DNA of 64,000 nucleotides from Agrypnia vestita (taxonomy: Eukaryota > Arthropoda > Insecta > Trichoptera > Phryganeidae): the NCBI GenBank assembly GCA_016648135.1, contig JADDOH010002139.1, positions 28,918-92,917 on the forward strand. The letters run 5' to 3'. Below, in pieces: positions 11,813 through 23,770 of this stretch. The notes below the pieces were generated by a model. It worked only from the letters and a program-made list of their open reading frames with translations. It was not told where the DNA came from and did no database searches. A program made the position numbers and the translations under genes. Each line of letters starts with the position of its first letter. Within the stretch, counting starts at the first letter, position 1.

Positions 11813-12150
11813 CTAGCTATTGTAACCTGTCAAAAATGACGTAATTTTACTTTATTTTTCAGCCGCGAGTTAAGACTGTGAGAACAGCGCTCTCTAGTAT
11901 AGCGTAGAGTCTTAATTAGTGCTAGCGATAGATATTATTACACAATAAAATTATTTTTTTAAGTGCTCTTCGTACCTCATTATTTAATACATTATCCTCA
12001 TTTGCGCCATGTGGTAGCGTTAGTGAGGGACATTGTTTTATTGATAATTTTGTATTTATTTATTTTTATACCTACCACATAACTATAGAGCTCATCATTA
12101 TTTACGTCATCTGGTAGCGTTAGTAACGGACATTGTTATGAATTTCCGAG
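11813..12150 (-). mobile_element. Helitron-type 3' end with CCATCTGGTAGCG repeats
   Basis: The left edge is CTAG at 11813-11816 in minus-strand orientation. It is preceded (minus strand) by a block reading CGTCATTTTTGACAGGTTAC, which is shared with the ends at 24924-24927 (plus) and 47238-47241 (minus). Two copies of a unit around CATGTGGTAGCGTTAGTGA lie at about 12004-12037 and 12104-12138. Assignment to Helitrons rests on the CTAG-T terminus; a clear terminal hairpin is not evident in this family. Confidence 0.4.
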
Positions 12151-14040
12151 TCTGTTTTATCCGAATGTATTTTCAAATTCTCGACAAAATTACATCGCTC
12201 ATGGATGCTATGCAACAAAAATATATTTTGTAGATAGGCAAATTTTTATCCCAATCGCGGTCCAAATCCGCCACACGTACTGCTTCCCTCTCCATCAACA
12301 TATCGGCCAAACTACCCTAAATATGTCAAACTAGCGTAATACAAACCTTAAATCTATTAATATTAGTTTGGACAGTATGTTATGCCGTTCATAATTCCAT
12401 CTGTTTGCATTTCATTACGATTCAGGGAATTTGGTTTGATTGCAAATTGTTCACTTTACCGATGCATGTAATGCATGTAATATAGTCACCGGCCAGCTGG
12501 CGATATTGGTGAATCAAATTAATATTATTTAGGAATATAATATGTCTAATATTTGCATTTCTGCACAATTTGTGCTAATATCAGTACACGGAGCAGTGAA
12601 TACCGAAACATTCCAGAGCGTCCTCTATATAATAATAATAGGCTGGTTTACTTGGAACCAAGATATCGAGAGTACGGAATCCGATCCGGGATTTCGGGAA
12701 TCCAACCTAGTTTACTGCATTTATTTATGAAAATGTGCAGTAAACTAAGTACGCGTATTCCCGAAATTTTTGGCTTTAACAATTTTAATTCATTTTGGGC
12801 TACCAAAATTAAATCCTTTAAAAAAGAATGCTCAATATCAGAGTTATTTTGTGTTAATATTATTATCACTTTAATAATTTTCTATGTAATATGTAGCTTC
12901 CGGCAAATGATTCATAATGTTTAAAAGTTTAAAATTAAATTGTTATTTGTCAAACGTAATATTATACAAGTTTTGTTCAAAGATTTATTTTTCTCGTACT
13001 TTTTGTTTACATTATATTCGTACACAAGAGTAAAAAATATATTACAATTCAAGTATTAATATAAGTTGGGGGCCTTTTCTTTGTTTTAGAAAAGTACATC
13101 ATGAAGACATAGTTTAAAAGTAAGAAAGAGTTGGTTATATTTGTTTTAATATCAGCTCAATAATACCTACTCACCATGAAAAATTATCCCCCATTGTATA
13201 AAACTCTCTTGATAAGATGAATAAATCTATAAGTGCCATCAGAAAGGCAAAGAAATGAAATAAAATTTTAAAACTATATGAGATTCGACTAGAACTCTAA
13301 AGACAACATTTCTTAAGAAAAAACTATCGTTCATCGAAATTCTGAATTTGTCATTGAAAATTATTAGAACTGTGATGCTCGAGACCTCTTGCTTCGCTAG
13401 ACGTACGTACCTCCAATCAGAGGCTCGATGCGTGTAATGTAGTATTTTTTTTTACGCAACGCCATCTTTATAAATTTGTGTCGATAAATTACTATTGTTA
13501 ATCGTGAGTATAAATTACACTGTATTCAACTACCTACCTTGCTTCTGTTGACATATCTCATACATAACCCGCGCACTTAAACACATCACCTGCCAACACA
13601 AAGAATCTGTCTCTGGACGGGTGGACATATTTTTCTCCTCGGAGCACATGCACTCACACATTATAACCCTCCAAAGAACCTTATTTTTCCATCAAATTTG
13701 TATGCCAACGAAACGATAAAATAAATAAAAAACTAACCCATAAAAACCAAGTTTATATATTACTCCCTTTCTTTGTTAATTAAGTTAACCATCATGTAAT
13801 AATTGTTTAACGGAAAATGAAACATGTCTAGATAAATATCTATGTCAAAAATCTCTAAAAATATCTCTTTATTATTTGATTTCTTCCCAAAAAACCGAAG
13901 TGTGCTGTCATCTGTGAACCAATTGTCATAAATTTTCGAAATTTGTAGTGAAGTACCTATTATACCTAGCGACGGAGTTATTCAAATTTTAAATATTCCA
14001 TGACGTTATCAGGCCGCCAGCGCCGTTGGTAGTAATCAAA
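12151..14040. other. No gene seen; anonymous spacer with one inverted repeat
   Basis: An imperfect inverted repeat at 12692-12776 has arms TTTCGGGAAT...AGTTTACTGCA and complement. The overlapping ORF at 12553-12924 has no recognisable domain. The remainder is AT-rich. Confidence 0.4.
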
Positions 14041-14060
14041 CTTTTGAATGATTCCAATTT

Positions 14061-14614
14061 GAAAAAACCATTAAAATTCCTAAAAATTCAAAATTATACT
14101 AAAATTATTATTTTTTCTTAACAAATAGATCTTTTTAATCGCCACCACGAGTCTGCTTGCAAAGTTTCAGCTCGATTGGATCACGGGAAAAGGGTTCAAA
14201 ATTGATCCAAAGTTTTTTTCGTCAAGAAAACAAGCAAGCAGACGCCACGAGTTAAAATAAAGAAAGTAAAAATTTCCAAAAATTCAAAATAATATCATAA
14301 ACAGGTTTAGTGTCTACCAGACGCTTTGAAATATTTTCATACAACTTAGTAAGTTGTATGTAAGACGCGTTGAAATATTTTCATACAACTTAGTATGTTG
14401 TATGAAAAAACCATTCAAAATTTGAAAAATCCCAAAATTTATTAATTTTTTTAACGAAAATTTGATAGATCTTCTTGATCATCGCCACGAGTCTGCTTGC
14501 AAAGTTTCTAATCCATTGGTTCACGGGAAAGAGGTTTAAAATGGATCGTTCGTAAAGTTTTTTCGTCAGACAAGAAGACAAGCAGACGCCACGAGTTAAT
14601 ACAAAGGGAGTAAA
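14061..14614. repeat. Diverged direct duplication of about 210 bp, plus a 44-bp tandem pair
   Basis: Unit 1 (14061-14270) and unit 2 (14404-14614) start with GAAAAAACCATT and end with GCAGACGCCACGAGTTAA. Both carry the inner word CCACGAGTCTGCTTGCAAAG, so each unit also contains an internal inverted pair (TCTGCTTG and CAAGCAGA). Between them lie two 44-bp tandem units starting AGACGCTTTGAAA at 14319 and AGACGCGTTGAAA at 14363. The family is unknown. Confidence 0.7.
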
Positions 14615-15185
14615 AAGACATCTAAATTGCTCGTTCGTATTTAGAAATTTCATAATTGTACTTTTGTCTCAAGATTGAATTTACTATTCGAGAGAAGTGT
14701 GGCTTCTGAAAATATTCAAATTATTGGTGTATTTACTGACAATCTATGTATATTATATAATATTAAGAACAATAAATCATTCTGTACATCAGCATATCTA
14801 TACAACTTCAGTAAGGCAGAAGAATGGCGAAGCTAAGCTGTTGATTTTAGAGCTTTTCGTACACTAACATCAATACTAACTATGATATTTCATCTGTCAA
14901 AGTTATCAGAAACATTGCTCAAGAATTAGTTTCGTTGATTAATCCTTCGCTTAAATATATGTTGTTTCTAGGCAATTGTTCATAAATTAAGTTTCACCTC
15001 AGACCACCAAGATAAATAATGTAATATTTAGTCATAAAGATTGCAGAACTTATCAAATTTCGTAAATTTATTATTAAGATTTCGATCAATAGAAACTTAG
15101 ATTCAAAGAAAATAAAAGGTGTCTCACTAATAATAACTTTTATGAATATTCTTACCATTTTATAGAAAATGATCACATATTCAAT
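14615..15185. other. No gene seen; anonymous spacer
   Basis: AT-rich sequence without recognisable coding or repeat termini. Confidence 0.35.
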
Positions 15186-15189
15186 AAAA

Positions 15190-15420
15190 CAAATATACAC
15201 ATTATACATAAACAGACAAACGGTCTAAAACAAAATAATTTAGAAACACTTGATATTCATAAAAACCTGAATACAAAAAAAAACGTCATCAATAATCAAG
15301 TGCAATGCTTCAGTTCATCCCTTCTCACAATGTTCCCCCTCTCCCACCACCTTGAAACCCCCTCCACTTTCACTGAACCCACAAACCATCACAATCAGTC
15401 ATTCGCTCCCAAACACTAAA
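15190..15420 (+). pseudogene. Penelope-like element, C-terminal tail of the ORF
   Basis: The plus strand encodes LETLDIHKNLN followed by NVINNQVQCFSSSLLTMF and a stop at about 15418-15420. It aligns by eye with the end of the GIY-YIG endonuclease at 56959-57322 (LEILEIRKSVNNKLNIINNQ), including the glutamate of the LE motif. Upstream codons (IHIIHKQTNGLKQNN) fit the same protein. It is followed by a truncated CTGA...GAAA stretch at about 15430, where a hammerhead terminal repeat would be expected. Confidence 0.6.
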
Positions 15421-15579
15421 GTCCTATACCTGAGAAAAAAACAAAAATAGTGGTTTATTCATAATTGTTCATACATTGGCTTTATAAGGCTTAATTATAG
15501 AAATTACAATTTAAAAATATATAGTAAATGCACAGCTATAGCTATACAGTACATATATAGCTATCAAAACTCTGATGAC

Positions 15580-15985
15580 AGTCCAACTTTAAGCCAAAAT
15601 ATAGAAACGGAACTGTAGAAACAGAAAGAATTATACATGATCGAGGATTTTGCAGCACTCAGAACGTTTTAGAATCATTAGAAATTATTATAAAGGTTTA
15701 GAAGTCAGCCGATTACACTCAAAAGTTCATGAAATGACATACCCTAAATAAAGAGCGACACAACCCCTACACGGAACAGTTTATTGTGACAGTTTGGAGA
15801 TCCCACAGAAGCGACAAGCGGCGATTCAGTATGGCGTAATATGTTACGAGAGTACCTCCCTACAGGCAAGTTGATAGTTAATATTCTGAAAAGATGAACA
15901 TAATGTATTAAACAGACCAGTTAATTAAAAAAAAAACTATATTTAATATTTTGTGTTGTATTTGTCTCCCACCGCCGCGACGCCA
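15580..15985 (+). repeat. LTR-like fragment (candidate family B)
   Basis: It contains the block GAGAGTACCTCCC near 15849 and ends with a CCACCGCCGCGACGCC stretch after an AT-rich segment. Similar blocks are seen at about 34600-34945 and 50040-50250. The layout resembles the end of an insect Ty3/gypsy-type LTR. No ends or primer-binding site are defined, and no gag-pol is adjacent. Confidence 0.35.
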
Positions 15986-15989
15986 TGAT

Positions 15990-18920
15990 GCTATATATAA
16001 GATTACTATGATTTAAGTCCTTTTAGTATATCATCCACGCACTTCTCAAATTTGAATATACACGGATGAAACCTACAAGGGGCTAAGCCATTCGTTGTAT
16101 ATTGTAATTTGTACGCAAAGTATAATGACCAACCTATGTATACCACCAGCTCTCAGAGAAGGCGCAAGGGTTAATTGGTTTCCTATTTTATTAAACTATG
16201 TAATCATGATAGTATTATTAAATTTCATATGTATTCATTTTACTGCTACATATATTACAAATAAACCAAGCTTTTAAAATTTTCTGGATTTTCAAATAAA
16301 TTCCATAATTTCCTATCTTACTAAAAATGTTAAGATAAGTCGACGATCCCTAGTCTCTGCGTAGACTAAGACATTTACGAAAAAAAAATATAGGAGGGTT
16401 GTCTTAAGTTTGACTTTACATATTTGAAGTTTGGCTTTACACACAAAATGAGCATATTTATAAAATACATTTTTGATAAATGTCCGAATTGGGTCTCCAA
16501 ATGTCTGAGTTTACATGGAGTTGGTTGAAATATTAACTAATTATTATGCTTTTTATATATAATTATTATACTATAACTCATTATTATTTGAGCCATCTGC
16601 TAGCGTTCGTGACGAATATTTTTATGTACGAGTATTATTATTTGAGCCATCTGGTAGCATTAGTGACGTACATTGTTACGCAGAGAATTATGTATTTTGA
16701 TTTATGATGATGTATACCAATAACATACGATTTAGTAACGGATGCATTTCAAACAATTGCGACAATTGAAAATAAGTTGAAAAACAATTTTGTAGTCATA
16801 CTTATTTTGAAAACGGAATGAGATCAGCTATTAAACAAATGATTCTAGCAAGCTACGGATAACACAATTTTGAACCACACTAATTTTTTAAACGACATGA
16901 TATCAGCTATCGGATGGACATTCGAAATTATTATTATTGGGGATTTTGAAAAACAAAAGTTTATAAATTTGAATATTTATCTCGAGCTGTAAAATATATA
17001 GACAACATCAATAAGTTTGCATGGATTAATGTTATAAACTATTTTAAAATTACACTAGATGAAACCTTGTGAATTTATTCCTCTTTGTCATCATCTGCAT
17101 AAATTCAAAACATTTGTGGTCGTCATAAGGCATTTGACTCGAGGCTGTATCACTTGATGCAACCCATTAAGGTCGTAGTTTTATGGTGAACTTGCAACCC
17201 ATTTACGTCAAAGTGAGTACCTTCTTATAGTATCTATATCTATGAACGTGTCCATAGTATGGGTACTTCGCACTACCGCGGATGCAAGAATACTTCGACA
17301 GAGTAATATCGACAATCTAATCCATTTAAGTACGGCGAGGTCCAATAATCGAATCACGTAATTGCACGGAAGCGTGGATTAATTTAAATTAGTTTTTAAT
17401 CAATCAAATGTACACCTACCCTATAACAATTACATTATTACTAATAACATTTCAACTATTTTCGAGTGTCTTCTGCTATACATCACATTAATTGAAAATG
17501 ACGTATTTTGTGTGTCTTCGTGATTAATCTCAAGTTTATATTGTGTATGTATTTGAATTATGAAAGCCCAACAAATTGCCGACGAGGCAGATGGGAAGGT
17601 AAATATTAGCAGCTGCCGAGTTTTTGGTGCTCAAACAACTGCCTGTGAAAACTTCTGCCAGGCCTATTCTTGCAACGAGGATAACGTAGTCAAATTGAAA
17701 TGATGGCATTGAAAAAGTTAATGTTTATTACTACCTAAGTAAACTTTTATTTATAGTTTTTTCATTCTATTTACAATTTTTTTCAAATCCACAAACAGTA
17801 TTATTAAGTCGCCTTGGAATAAGCTGGATTTCAAAAATTATAAAAAAATGATCCACTTAATATGACAATTCATTGTATTATTCAAGTTTTTTTTGTTTGT
17901 TTTTGTGTTCAGAAATATACATACATGTACATATGCTTCGTAAAAAAGGCATATTATTTTTGTTTTGACTCATTTTTATACTATCATTACCTAATAGTCT
18001 TATATACTGATTTATTAACTGAATGATTCCATATAAGTAAGTCTAATGGGATATTTCACGTGAGCTTTAGTTTAACTGTTATTCACGTTGAATAATTATT
18101 TCAATTGAAATATTTTTACTTGATTATTTTGTGATGAAATAATTCAAAACTTTCAAATATTTCTAAAATATCAAGGTACTTTATAACTTATCATTACATG
18201 AAATGAAAATTTATAATATATATTTTTTTACATATTTTAAAACCAACTTACTTACATATGTACCTACACAAAAGAACATTTTTTTACTGTACACAAATAC
18301 TCATCTCGCATTGAATCACACACAGAAAGATGAATATTTTTAACTTGAAATTTAACACGCTCTCATTTTCTTTACTAAAATTATTTATACCCGACGCAAA
18401 ATGAATGTTTATTTTAATTTTCAGACATCCGTGGAAAAGGAATTAAGTATATAACTTTCCCGCATAACGCAGAATACGCCGAGTTATAAACTGCCAAAAT
18501 GGTATAGTCTTTCTGAAATAACTCGGGCCGAAAGACCGTCCTGAAGTACATATTTTGTTATGATTATGATGTGTGCTAATGCAAACTCGTTTATATCGAG
18601 ACGTTAAATTTTACCGCGTCGGCATGAATAAGCCTCAACATTCATAGTTTACCCGTGATACACATGATTACTTCCGACGCAGGTGGAGTTCTAAAGCACT
18701 CTGAATAATATAATATTATATCAAATGGATAAACAGAAAATACGCTCACTCGCTGCAAATGTGTGCATCCTAAATTTCACCGTAATTATAAATTTATTTT
18801 GCGGTATTGTGAGTAAAGCTGTAAACCATCAAAAATTACGTATGTTTACACGTCGGTTCCTAGAGAATAAGTATTTATTTATTAATAAATAAATATAAAA
18901 ATTAAGTTTTTAAAAAAAGA
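15990..18920. other. Mostly anonymous spacer
   Basis: Contains two copies of the CCATCTGGTAGC unit at about 16590-16625 and 16650-16685, shared with 12004-12138. A short cysteine-containing ORF lies at 17560-17703 (listed separately). The rest is AT-rich with no recognised element. Confidence 0.4.
17560..17703 (+). CDS. Short cysteine-containing ORF, unassigned (47 codons)
   Basis: The ORF begins MKAQQIADEADGK and has cysteines at residues 19, 29, 33 and 38, with a CENFC (C-x3-C) step. The codons are less A+T-biased than the surroundings. The C-x3-C step is reminiscent of small disulfide peptides, but the later C-x-C of CS-alpha-beta folds is missing and no signal peptide is visible in this frame. 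It could be one exon, an old pseudo-exon or chance. Function unknown. Confidence 0.15.
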   Translation: MKAQQIADEADGKVNISSCRVFGAQTTACENFCQAYSCNEDNVVKLK

Positions 18921-19340
18921 AGTGACGCATGTTAAAGGCAGTTACGGACAGACTTACAACTAAATTATTATTATTGCGATGATAAAATAAGGAAACTGTC
19001 GCGTGGGATTATTGTCGTGGACATTTTATATTTGGACCACGTTTCCGCAGATCTTTGGAACAAAAGTTCGCGGATCTTTTGTCGTTGTACTCAATATCCT
19101 TGGACTGTTGGATCAAATGTCCGTCGTCCTAGTAATCTAGGTGGATCTTTTTGTGTTTTGACAATATTTCAGTAGACTTTTTGATATAAGATCAAATATA
19201 CGTGGACCTTTTGTCAATGGACTAAATGTCCGTGAAATTATTGTCGTTTGACGCAATGTTCGTGGGCCTTTTTTTGTTCTCAAAAAAGGAAAAAATAATA
19301 CAAAAATCGAAAAAAAAATTTTAATGTTGCGGTCATTATA
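18920..19340 (-). repeat. Quasi-tandem GGTCC/GGACC repeat element
   Basis: About eight degenerate units built on words like GGACCTTTTGTC and GGACAATATTTC lie at 18995-19275. The left flank (18925-18965, TTACGGAC and ATTATTATTATTG) matches in reverse complement the right flank of the array at 24585-24785. The two are therefore copies of one element in opposite orientation. The plus-oriented copy ends at the CTAG terminus at 24924-24927, suggesting a Helitron-like non-autonomous element. Confidence 0.6.
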
Positions 19341-19479
19341 TGAAGTTACAAATAGACAGACAACGAAATTATTATTATCGGAATATATCTCTATACTCAT
19401 ACTTTTACTATTTATACCTAAATGTACTTAATATTTTTATATTTTACTGTTTATACCTGATATTATTCTATACACTTCT

Positions 19480-19875
19480 TAAATGTTATATAATATTATT
19501 CCAGTTTTTTTTTGTATAATATGTGATATAACTATATTTTTATGTCTTGTATGTAGGTACTACTGCTTATACTTGATATTGATTTTATATAAATATTTGT
19601 TTATTACAAAAATTTTACATGTAAAACTCTATAATGTAATTCCTGATACTTTTATATTTTTCTACTCATAACTTATATTGTTTAATGTATATTCATTTTA
19701 ATTTTATGTTACATTTTTTATGTAAAAGCCTATACACATTGCTGCTCTTTACTTTATATTTGGTGCTATACAGATATTGTTTAATGTATGTGCTTTGTGA
19801 AATTTATATTATATTCTTTATGTAAAAGCCTGTACCTTATGGACGTAAACAAATAAATAAATAAATAAATAAATG
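19480..19875 (+). repeat. LINE 3' UTR-like end with (AAAT)n tail
   Basis: AT-rich, T-biased sequence with two copies of TTATGTAAAAGCCT (about 19720 and 19820), ending in a run of AAAT units at about 19849-19874. This layout matches the 3' ends at 20985-21237 and 51118-51265. No reverse transcriptase remains. Confidence 0.5.
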
Positions 19876-20984
19876 GCGTGGACAAATAAATAAAAAATCA
19901 CGGCTCAGTATAGCTGTTTTATAAAGAAATATATATTATAGGTGAGCAGCGAATGCCAAAGTTTATGTTAAAGCTCTAGCTTCACAGTTACACCTGCGCT
20001 GTGCAAACAGCTGATCTATATTAAGTTAGCTCGGCACGGGACCACATATTAAAAGTACATATCCAGATACGACTTTGAAGAGTTACTAACTAATGAATGT
20101 GCAGAGCAGAGCGTTATACCCTTTGACACCTCACTTCGGTATCCTGTGAGTATAGTATACCTACAGAGATATATCTATCAAGTTTTAGAGCCATCATGGA
20201 TCACCGTATTAACTTTTCACGCTTAGAATATAAACTTTATTACCTTTCAACACCAAACTAAATTATGGTACGAATTATCAAGTATTTTATTTATTTAACT
20301 AGTCTACCAAATAATAAATAGGTCCTTTCCATATCCACACGAAATCACATTTATTCAAAGGGTAACATTAACACAGGGATGTGAATTGGTTGATAGGAAA
20401 TAATAAACTAAAAATTAAAATATATAAATATAAACACAGGGACATACATTTTTGCAATGTTCTCGTCCTTTAAATTAAGAAAAAGATGTTGCAGGAAATT
20501 AGGGAATCCAGATTGTTTTGAGAATGTTTTAGGCTGTAACAATGAGTTTACATCGCAACAATATTATTAGCAATTTAAAGGTAACTAAATTTTAATTCAA
20601 TTTTCAATTTCTATTTCAATTTATTTATTTTTGTATATAACATTTACATTACAAACACAAAATTTAATTCGTAAAAGTTATAAATAAGTTAGAATTACAT
20701 AAGCATACATAAACAAAAGCAAACATTAAACATACTTATTTTTGCAACAAAACGAATACTGCGCACTTCCAACACTGTACGATTAACAGATTACTTACAC
20801 TAGGGAACAAATACGCACACATATCGGATATCTTCAGTGTTACATTAGAGTGCTACCGTACTCATCTCAATAAATACTTCTTAGAGAAATAAGGCAGTCC
20901 ATTTTAGTTTCTAACTCTGTTGCTACATAATTTCATAAATTTTAATTAATTCACATTTGTTAACTTTTTCATACTTTTGAATAT
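19876..20984. other. No gene seen; anonymous spacer
   Basis: AT-rich sequence. A GC-richer patch at about 19980-20120 shows no coding signal I recognise. Confidence 0.35.
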
Positions 20985-21237
20985 ATATTACTTCTTCTTA
21001 ATACTTTTGTTATTGTATATTTACTCTGTAATTATTATTATTTTTTATCTCTGTTATTTTATGCTTACTTTTGACATTATTATGTTAGTTTATATTAACT
21101 CTGTATTCTACATATTTTATCTTTATTATCTTATACTTACTTTTATTTACTCTCTCATTTTATATTATAAGGTAGTTAGTACATCATCAAATTACTGTAA
21201 TAGGTTTTGTAACCGTTGAAATAAATAAATAAATATA
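20985..21237 (+). repeat. LINE 3' end with AAATA tail
   Basis: The last 150 bp, through AATAGGTTTTGTAACCGTTG and an AAATA tail, are nearly identical to 51118-51265. A strongly T-rich, pyrimidine-biased 3' UTR and a simple A-rich tail are typical of Jockey-like LINEs. The hydrophobic ORF across it is a by-product of the T-rich composition. Confidence 0.65.
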
Positions 21238-21429
21238 TAGAATCATTCACATCAAAGGTGTATCAAAGGTGTAGGAGAATCCTGATTCGGAATACCCACT
21301 CAGAGACATGGAACAGATCGATATCCAGAGTAATATTGTTCAGCATAACAGTAGCCCTTCCAACAGGCATAACCATCTTGATATATTATAATTTTTATAA
21401 TTTATTCTAAATTTATATGAATTAATTAT

Positions 21430-21898
21430 TTGTATTTGCCCCTTATTTTCCATTTATTGTGCACCCTAGTTCGCCCTGAAGACCATGCAGTTCTATGTCC
21501 GACTACATATTTTTTCAACCAGGATAAGTCTTGGCTACCTACAGGATTTATTTTCATTTCCTTCTATCTGCGACATATTTCTTCCCGATTACCACACCAA
21601 CGACAGTACACTGCCAAAGCCATTTCTACTTCGAGCTACATATTCACTACATATGCCGGGCGACTTACATTTTTGGGATTTCTTCCATACGATGCCCACG
21701 CTCCAATATGTAGTTATACAACTGAATTCGTTTGATCATACTAGCATCTCTACACTGTATTTTCCTTCACAAAAAAATGTCATCAATGGGAAGGCAAATT
21801 TCACTAGGAATTTTGCCTTCGAAGCTGGATTGAAAATATGTAAAAGCTCAATATGTTCAACATATCCTGACGCGAATATTACCAAAGATCTTTTATAA
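21430..21898 (+). other. Two overlapping unassigned ORFs
   Basis: ORFs at 21430-21735 (101 codons) and 21485-21898 (137 codons) overlap in different frames in a locally GC-richer stretch. Neither shows a domain, repeat or family motif I recognise. Being open in two frames argues that this is at least partly compositional. It might be an old repeat or a pseudo-exon. Confidence 0.15.
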
Positions 21899-22144
21899 TT
21901 AATCATATTTTATATAGAGTAGACTGTTTTTTTGAATAATTTTCATATAATTTAAATCTCGTATAGTAAAAAAAAACAATTAATTTAATTATTCACTTTT
22001 AACATAAATTTGAATAAAATACAAACCGTTATGTATTTTTAAGCGAATAATAATTGTGTTTCATTTATGTTTTATTCAAAGCAGTAAAATACCATGTACG
22101 AGTACATAATATATGTATTTTTACAAATTTCATAAAACGTAATA

Positions 22145-23258
22145 TTAGGTCCTTACATATGAAATTGGTGTTTTGCCGTACTGGCAAATTTGATCTCAAA
22201 TATCTTCTCTTTGGTTAGGAATTCCAAATCCAAATTTATACAGCTATTTACTCATGTATTTGTGTTTTGAAAATTATAATTCATTTGTTTTTTCCTCAAT
22301 TGTTTTTTTCTTTGCGTCACTCAGTTTACAAAATGAAAAACTTGAAATATCGCGTTATTTACGAGTACGAGTTCCACCGTGGCACCAGTGCTGCAGAAAC
22401 GGCTCGAAGGATTAATGATGTGTATGGCGACGGTGCCGCAAAAGAAAACACAGTGCGTTTTTGGTTCCAACGTTTTCGTTCTGGAAATTTCGACCTGCAG
22501 AACAAGCCCCGTGGACGGCCGGAGACCAAAGTTGATAATGAAGAATTGAAGGCTATTGTGGAAGCGGATCCATCGCAAACCACATCCGAGTTAGCTGCAG
22601 GCTGCGGTGTTAGTGATAAAACTGTTTTAATCCACTTGAAGCAAATTGGTAAGGTGAAAAAGCTTGAAAGGTGGGTACCTCACGAATTGAGTGAAGCAAA
22701 TCAACAAACGCGCGTTGACTGCTGCGTTGCATTACTCAACCGGCACAATAATGAAGGGATTTTAAATCTTAAATCTGGCCAGACGATTACGGCAGATGTC
22801 TATTGTCAGCAACTGCAAACCATGATGGAAAAGCTAGCTGCTAAACAACCGAGGCTGGTTAATCGCTTTAGGCCACTGCTGCTTCATGATAACGCTAGAC
22901 CACACACTGCACAACAGACGGCTACCAAATTAGAGGAGCTTCAATTGGAATGTCTAAGACATCCACCGTACTCTCCGGACCTTGCCCCAACAGATTACCA
23001 TTTTTTTCGAAATTTGGATAACTTCTTGCAAAGGAAAAAATTCAACTCCGATGGGGCAGTCCAAACCGCCTTCAAAGATTTTATTGATTCCCGTCCGAAT
23101 GGTTTTTTTAGTAAAGGGATCGATGAACTACCTATGAGATGGCAAAAGTGCATAGATAGTAATGGTACATACTTTGATTAAATAAAAATATTATAATAAA
23201 AAAAATCGGCTTTATGTTCCTCCCATACTAAACGCCAAATTCATATGTAAGGACCTAA
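22145..23258 (+). mobile_element. mariner (Tc1/mariner, DD34D) element with intact ends
   Basis: The inverted terminal repeats are about 31 bp, starting TTAGGTCCTTACATATGA at 22145; the reverse complement of 23228-23258 begins identically and differs only near the inner end. The element is flanked by the expected TA duplication at 22143-22144 and 23259-23260. It is 1114 bp long, somewhat shorter than the usual 1.25-1.35 kb, because of an internal deletion in the transposase gene. It is the best-preserved element in the window. Confidence 0.95.
22333..23181 (+). CDS. mariner transposase, in-frame internal deletion
   Basis: Cut-and-paste transposase of the mariner group, 282 residues from ATG 22333; full-length relatives are usually about 345-350. 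An in-frame ATG at 22267 exists, but MKNLKYR is the natural start. The N-terminal DNA-binding half is present: RFWFQRFRSGNFDL, the linker NKPRGRP and a second helix-turn-helix around QTTSELAAGCGVSDKTV. The WVPHEL motif is also present. The C-terminal half has HDNARPH (Asp186) and SPDLAPTDYHFF (Asp221), separated by 34 residues as in DD34D. The segment that should carry the first catalytic Asp is missing between residues about 145 and 146 (position about 22768). The frame has no other stop. The product could bind TIRs but should not cut. Confidence 0.93.
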   Translation: MKNLKYRVIYEYEFHRGTSAAETARRINDVYGDGAAKENTVRFWFQRFRSGNFDLQNKPRGRPETKVDNEELKAIVEADPSQTTSELAAGCGVSDKTVLIHLKQIGKVKKLERWVPHELSEANQQTRVDCCVALLNRHNNEGILNLKSGQTITADVYCQQLQTMMEKLAAKQPRLVNRFRPLLLHDNARPHTAQQTATKLEELQLECLRHPPYSPDLAPTDYHFFRNLDNFLQRKKFNSDGAVQTAFKDFIDSRPNGFFSKGIDELPMRWQKCIDSNGTYFD

Positions 23259-23569
23259 TATATTACCTTTTCAAATGCCTATTTTCACATTTTAATTCAT
23301 ATTAATTTTGGAAGGTTTTTTATGCTTAAAATGTTAATTACTCACCAGTTAAGTTCATTAAACATGAGTGAGTATGCGCCAAATAATTGTCGACACCCAC
23401 ATGTAGGTAGGTTAATTTGGACAATGGTCAGAAAATATAATACAGGATATATAATCAGGTCACGTAATACAAGTCCCTTTTTATCGCAGTTAATATTATT
23501 AGTATTCTGAACAACAAAATATATATATTTTTATAGCATTGCGTACTATTCTAAACCAATAAAATAACT

Positions 23570-23770
23570 TTGTAAACACCACTTTTTATTGAAAAAAATT
23601 CAATATGTTTCGAAGCCAATGGCTTCTTCATCAGGATAACAAAAATAAAATTTGGTATCCCGACGACGTCAATTTTTTTTCAATAAAAAAGTGGTGTTTA
23701 CAAAGTTATTTTATATAAATTATAATTACGTCACCACAAAATAATTTTGCTATATTTGAAGAAGAAGTCA
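23570..23770. mobile_element. Penelope-type terminal repeat, inverted pair (family alpha)
   Basis: The minus-oriented arm (23570-23640) carries a hammerhead-like motif at 23604-23638. It is followed by a truncated plus-oriented arm (about 23670-23765) reading CAATAAAAAAGTGGTGTTTA and then GTCACCACAAAATAATTTT, the boundary words shared by all alpha copies (33360, 51310, 56810, 57920). No ORF lies between the arms. Confidence 0.65.
23604..23638 (-). ncRNA. Hammerhead ribozyme-like motif, mildly degenerate
   Basis: Minus strand: TATC before core CTGATGA (23628-23634), helix II GAAGCC/GGCTTC with loop ATT (perfect), GAAA (23608-23611), then ACATAT where related copies have self-complementary ACATGT. 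The core is intact, but helix I is weak (2 bp) and helix III is damaged by one substitution. Confidence 0.55.

Noticed and set aside
20977..21219. 80-codon hydrophobic ORF
   Set aside because: It is the T-rich 3' UTR of a LINE, with a near-identical copy at 51118-51265.
21430..21898. Candidate host exon pair
   Set aside because: Two overlapping frames open at once, no recognised domain, and no convincing splice sites; kept only as an unassigned low-confidence entry.
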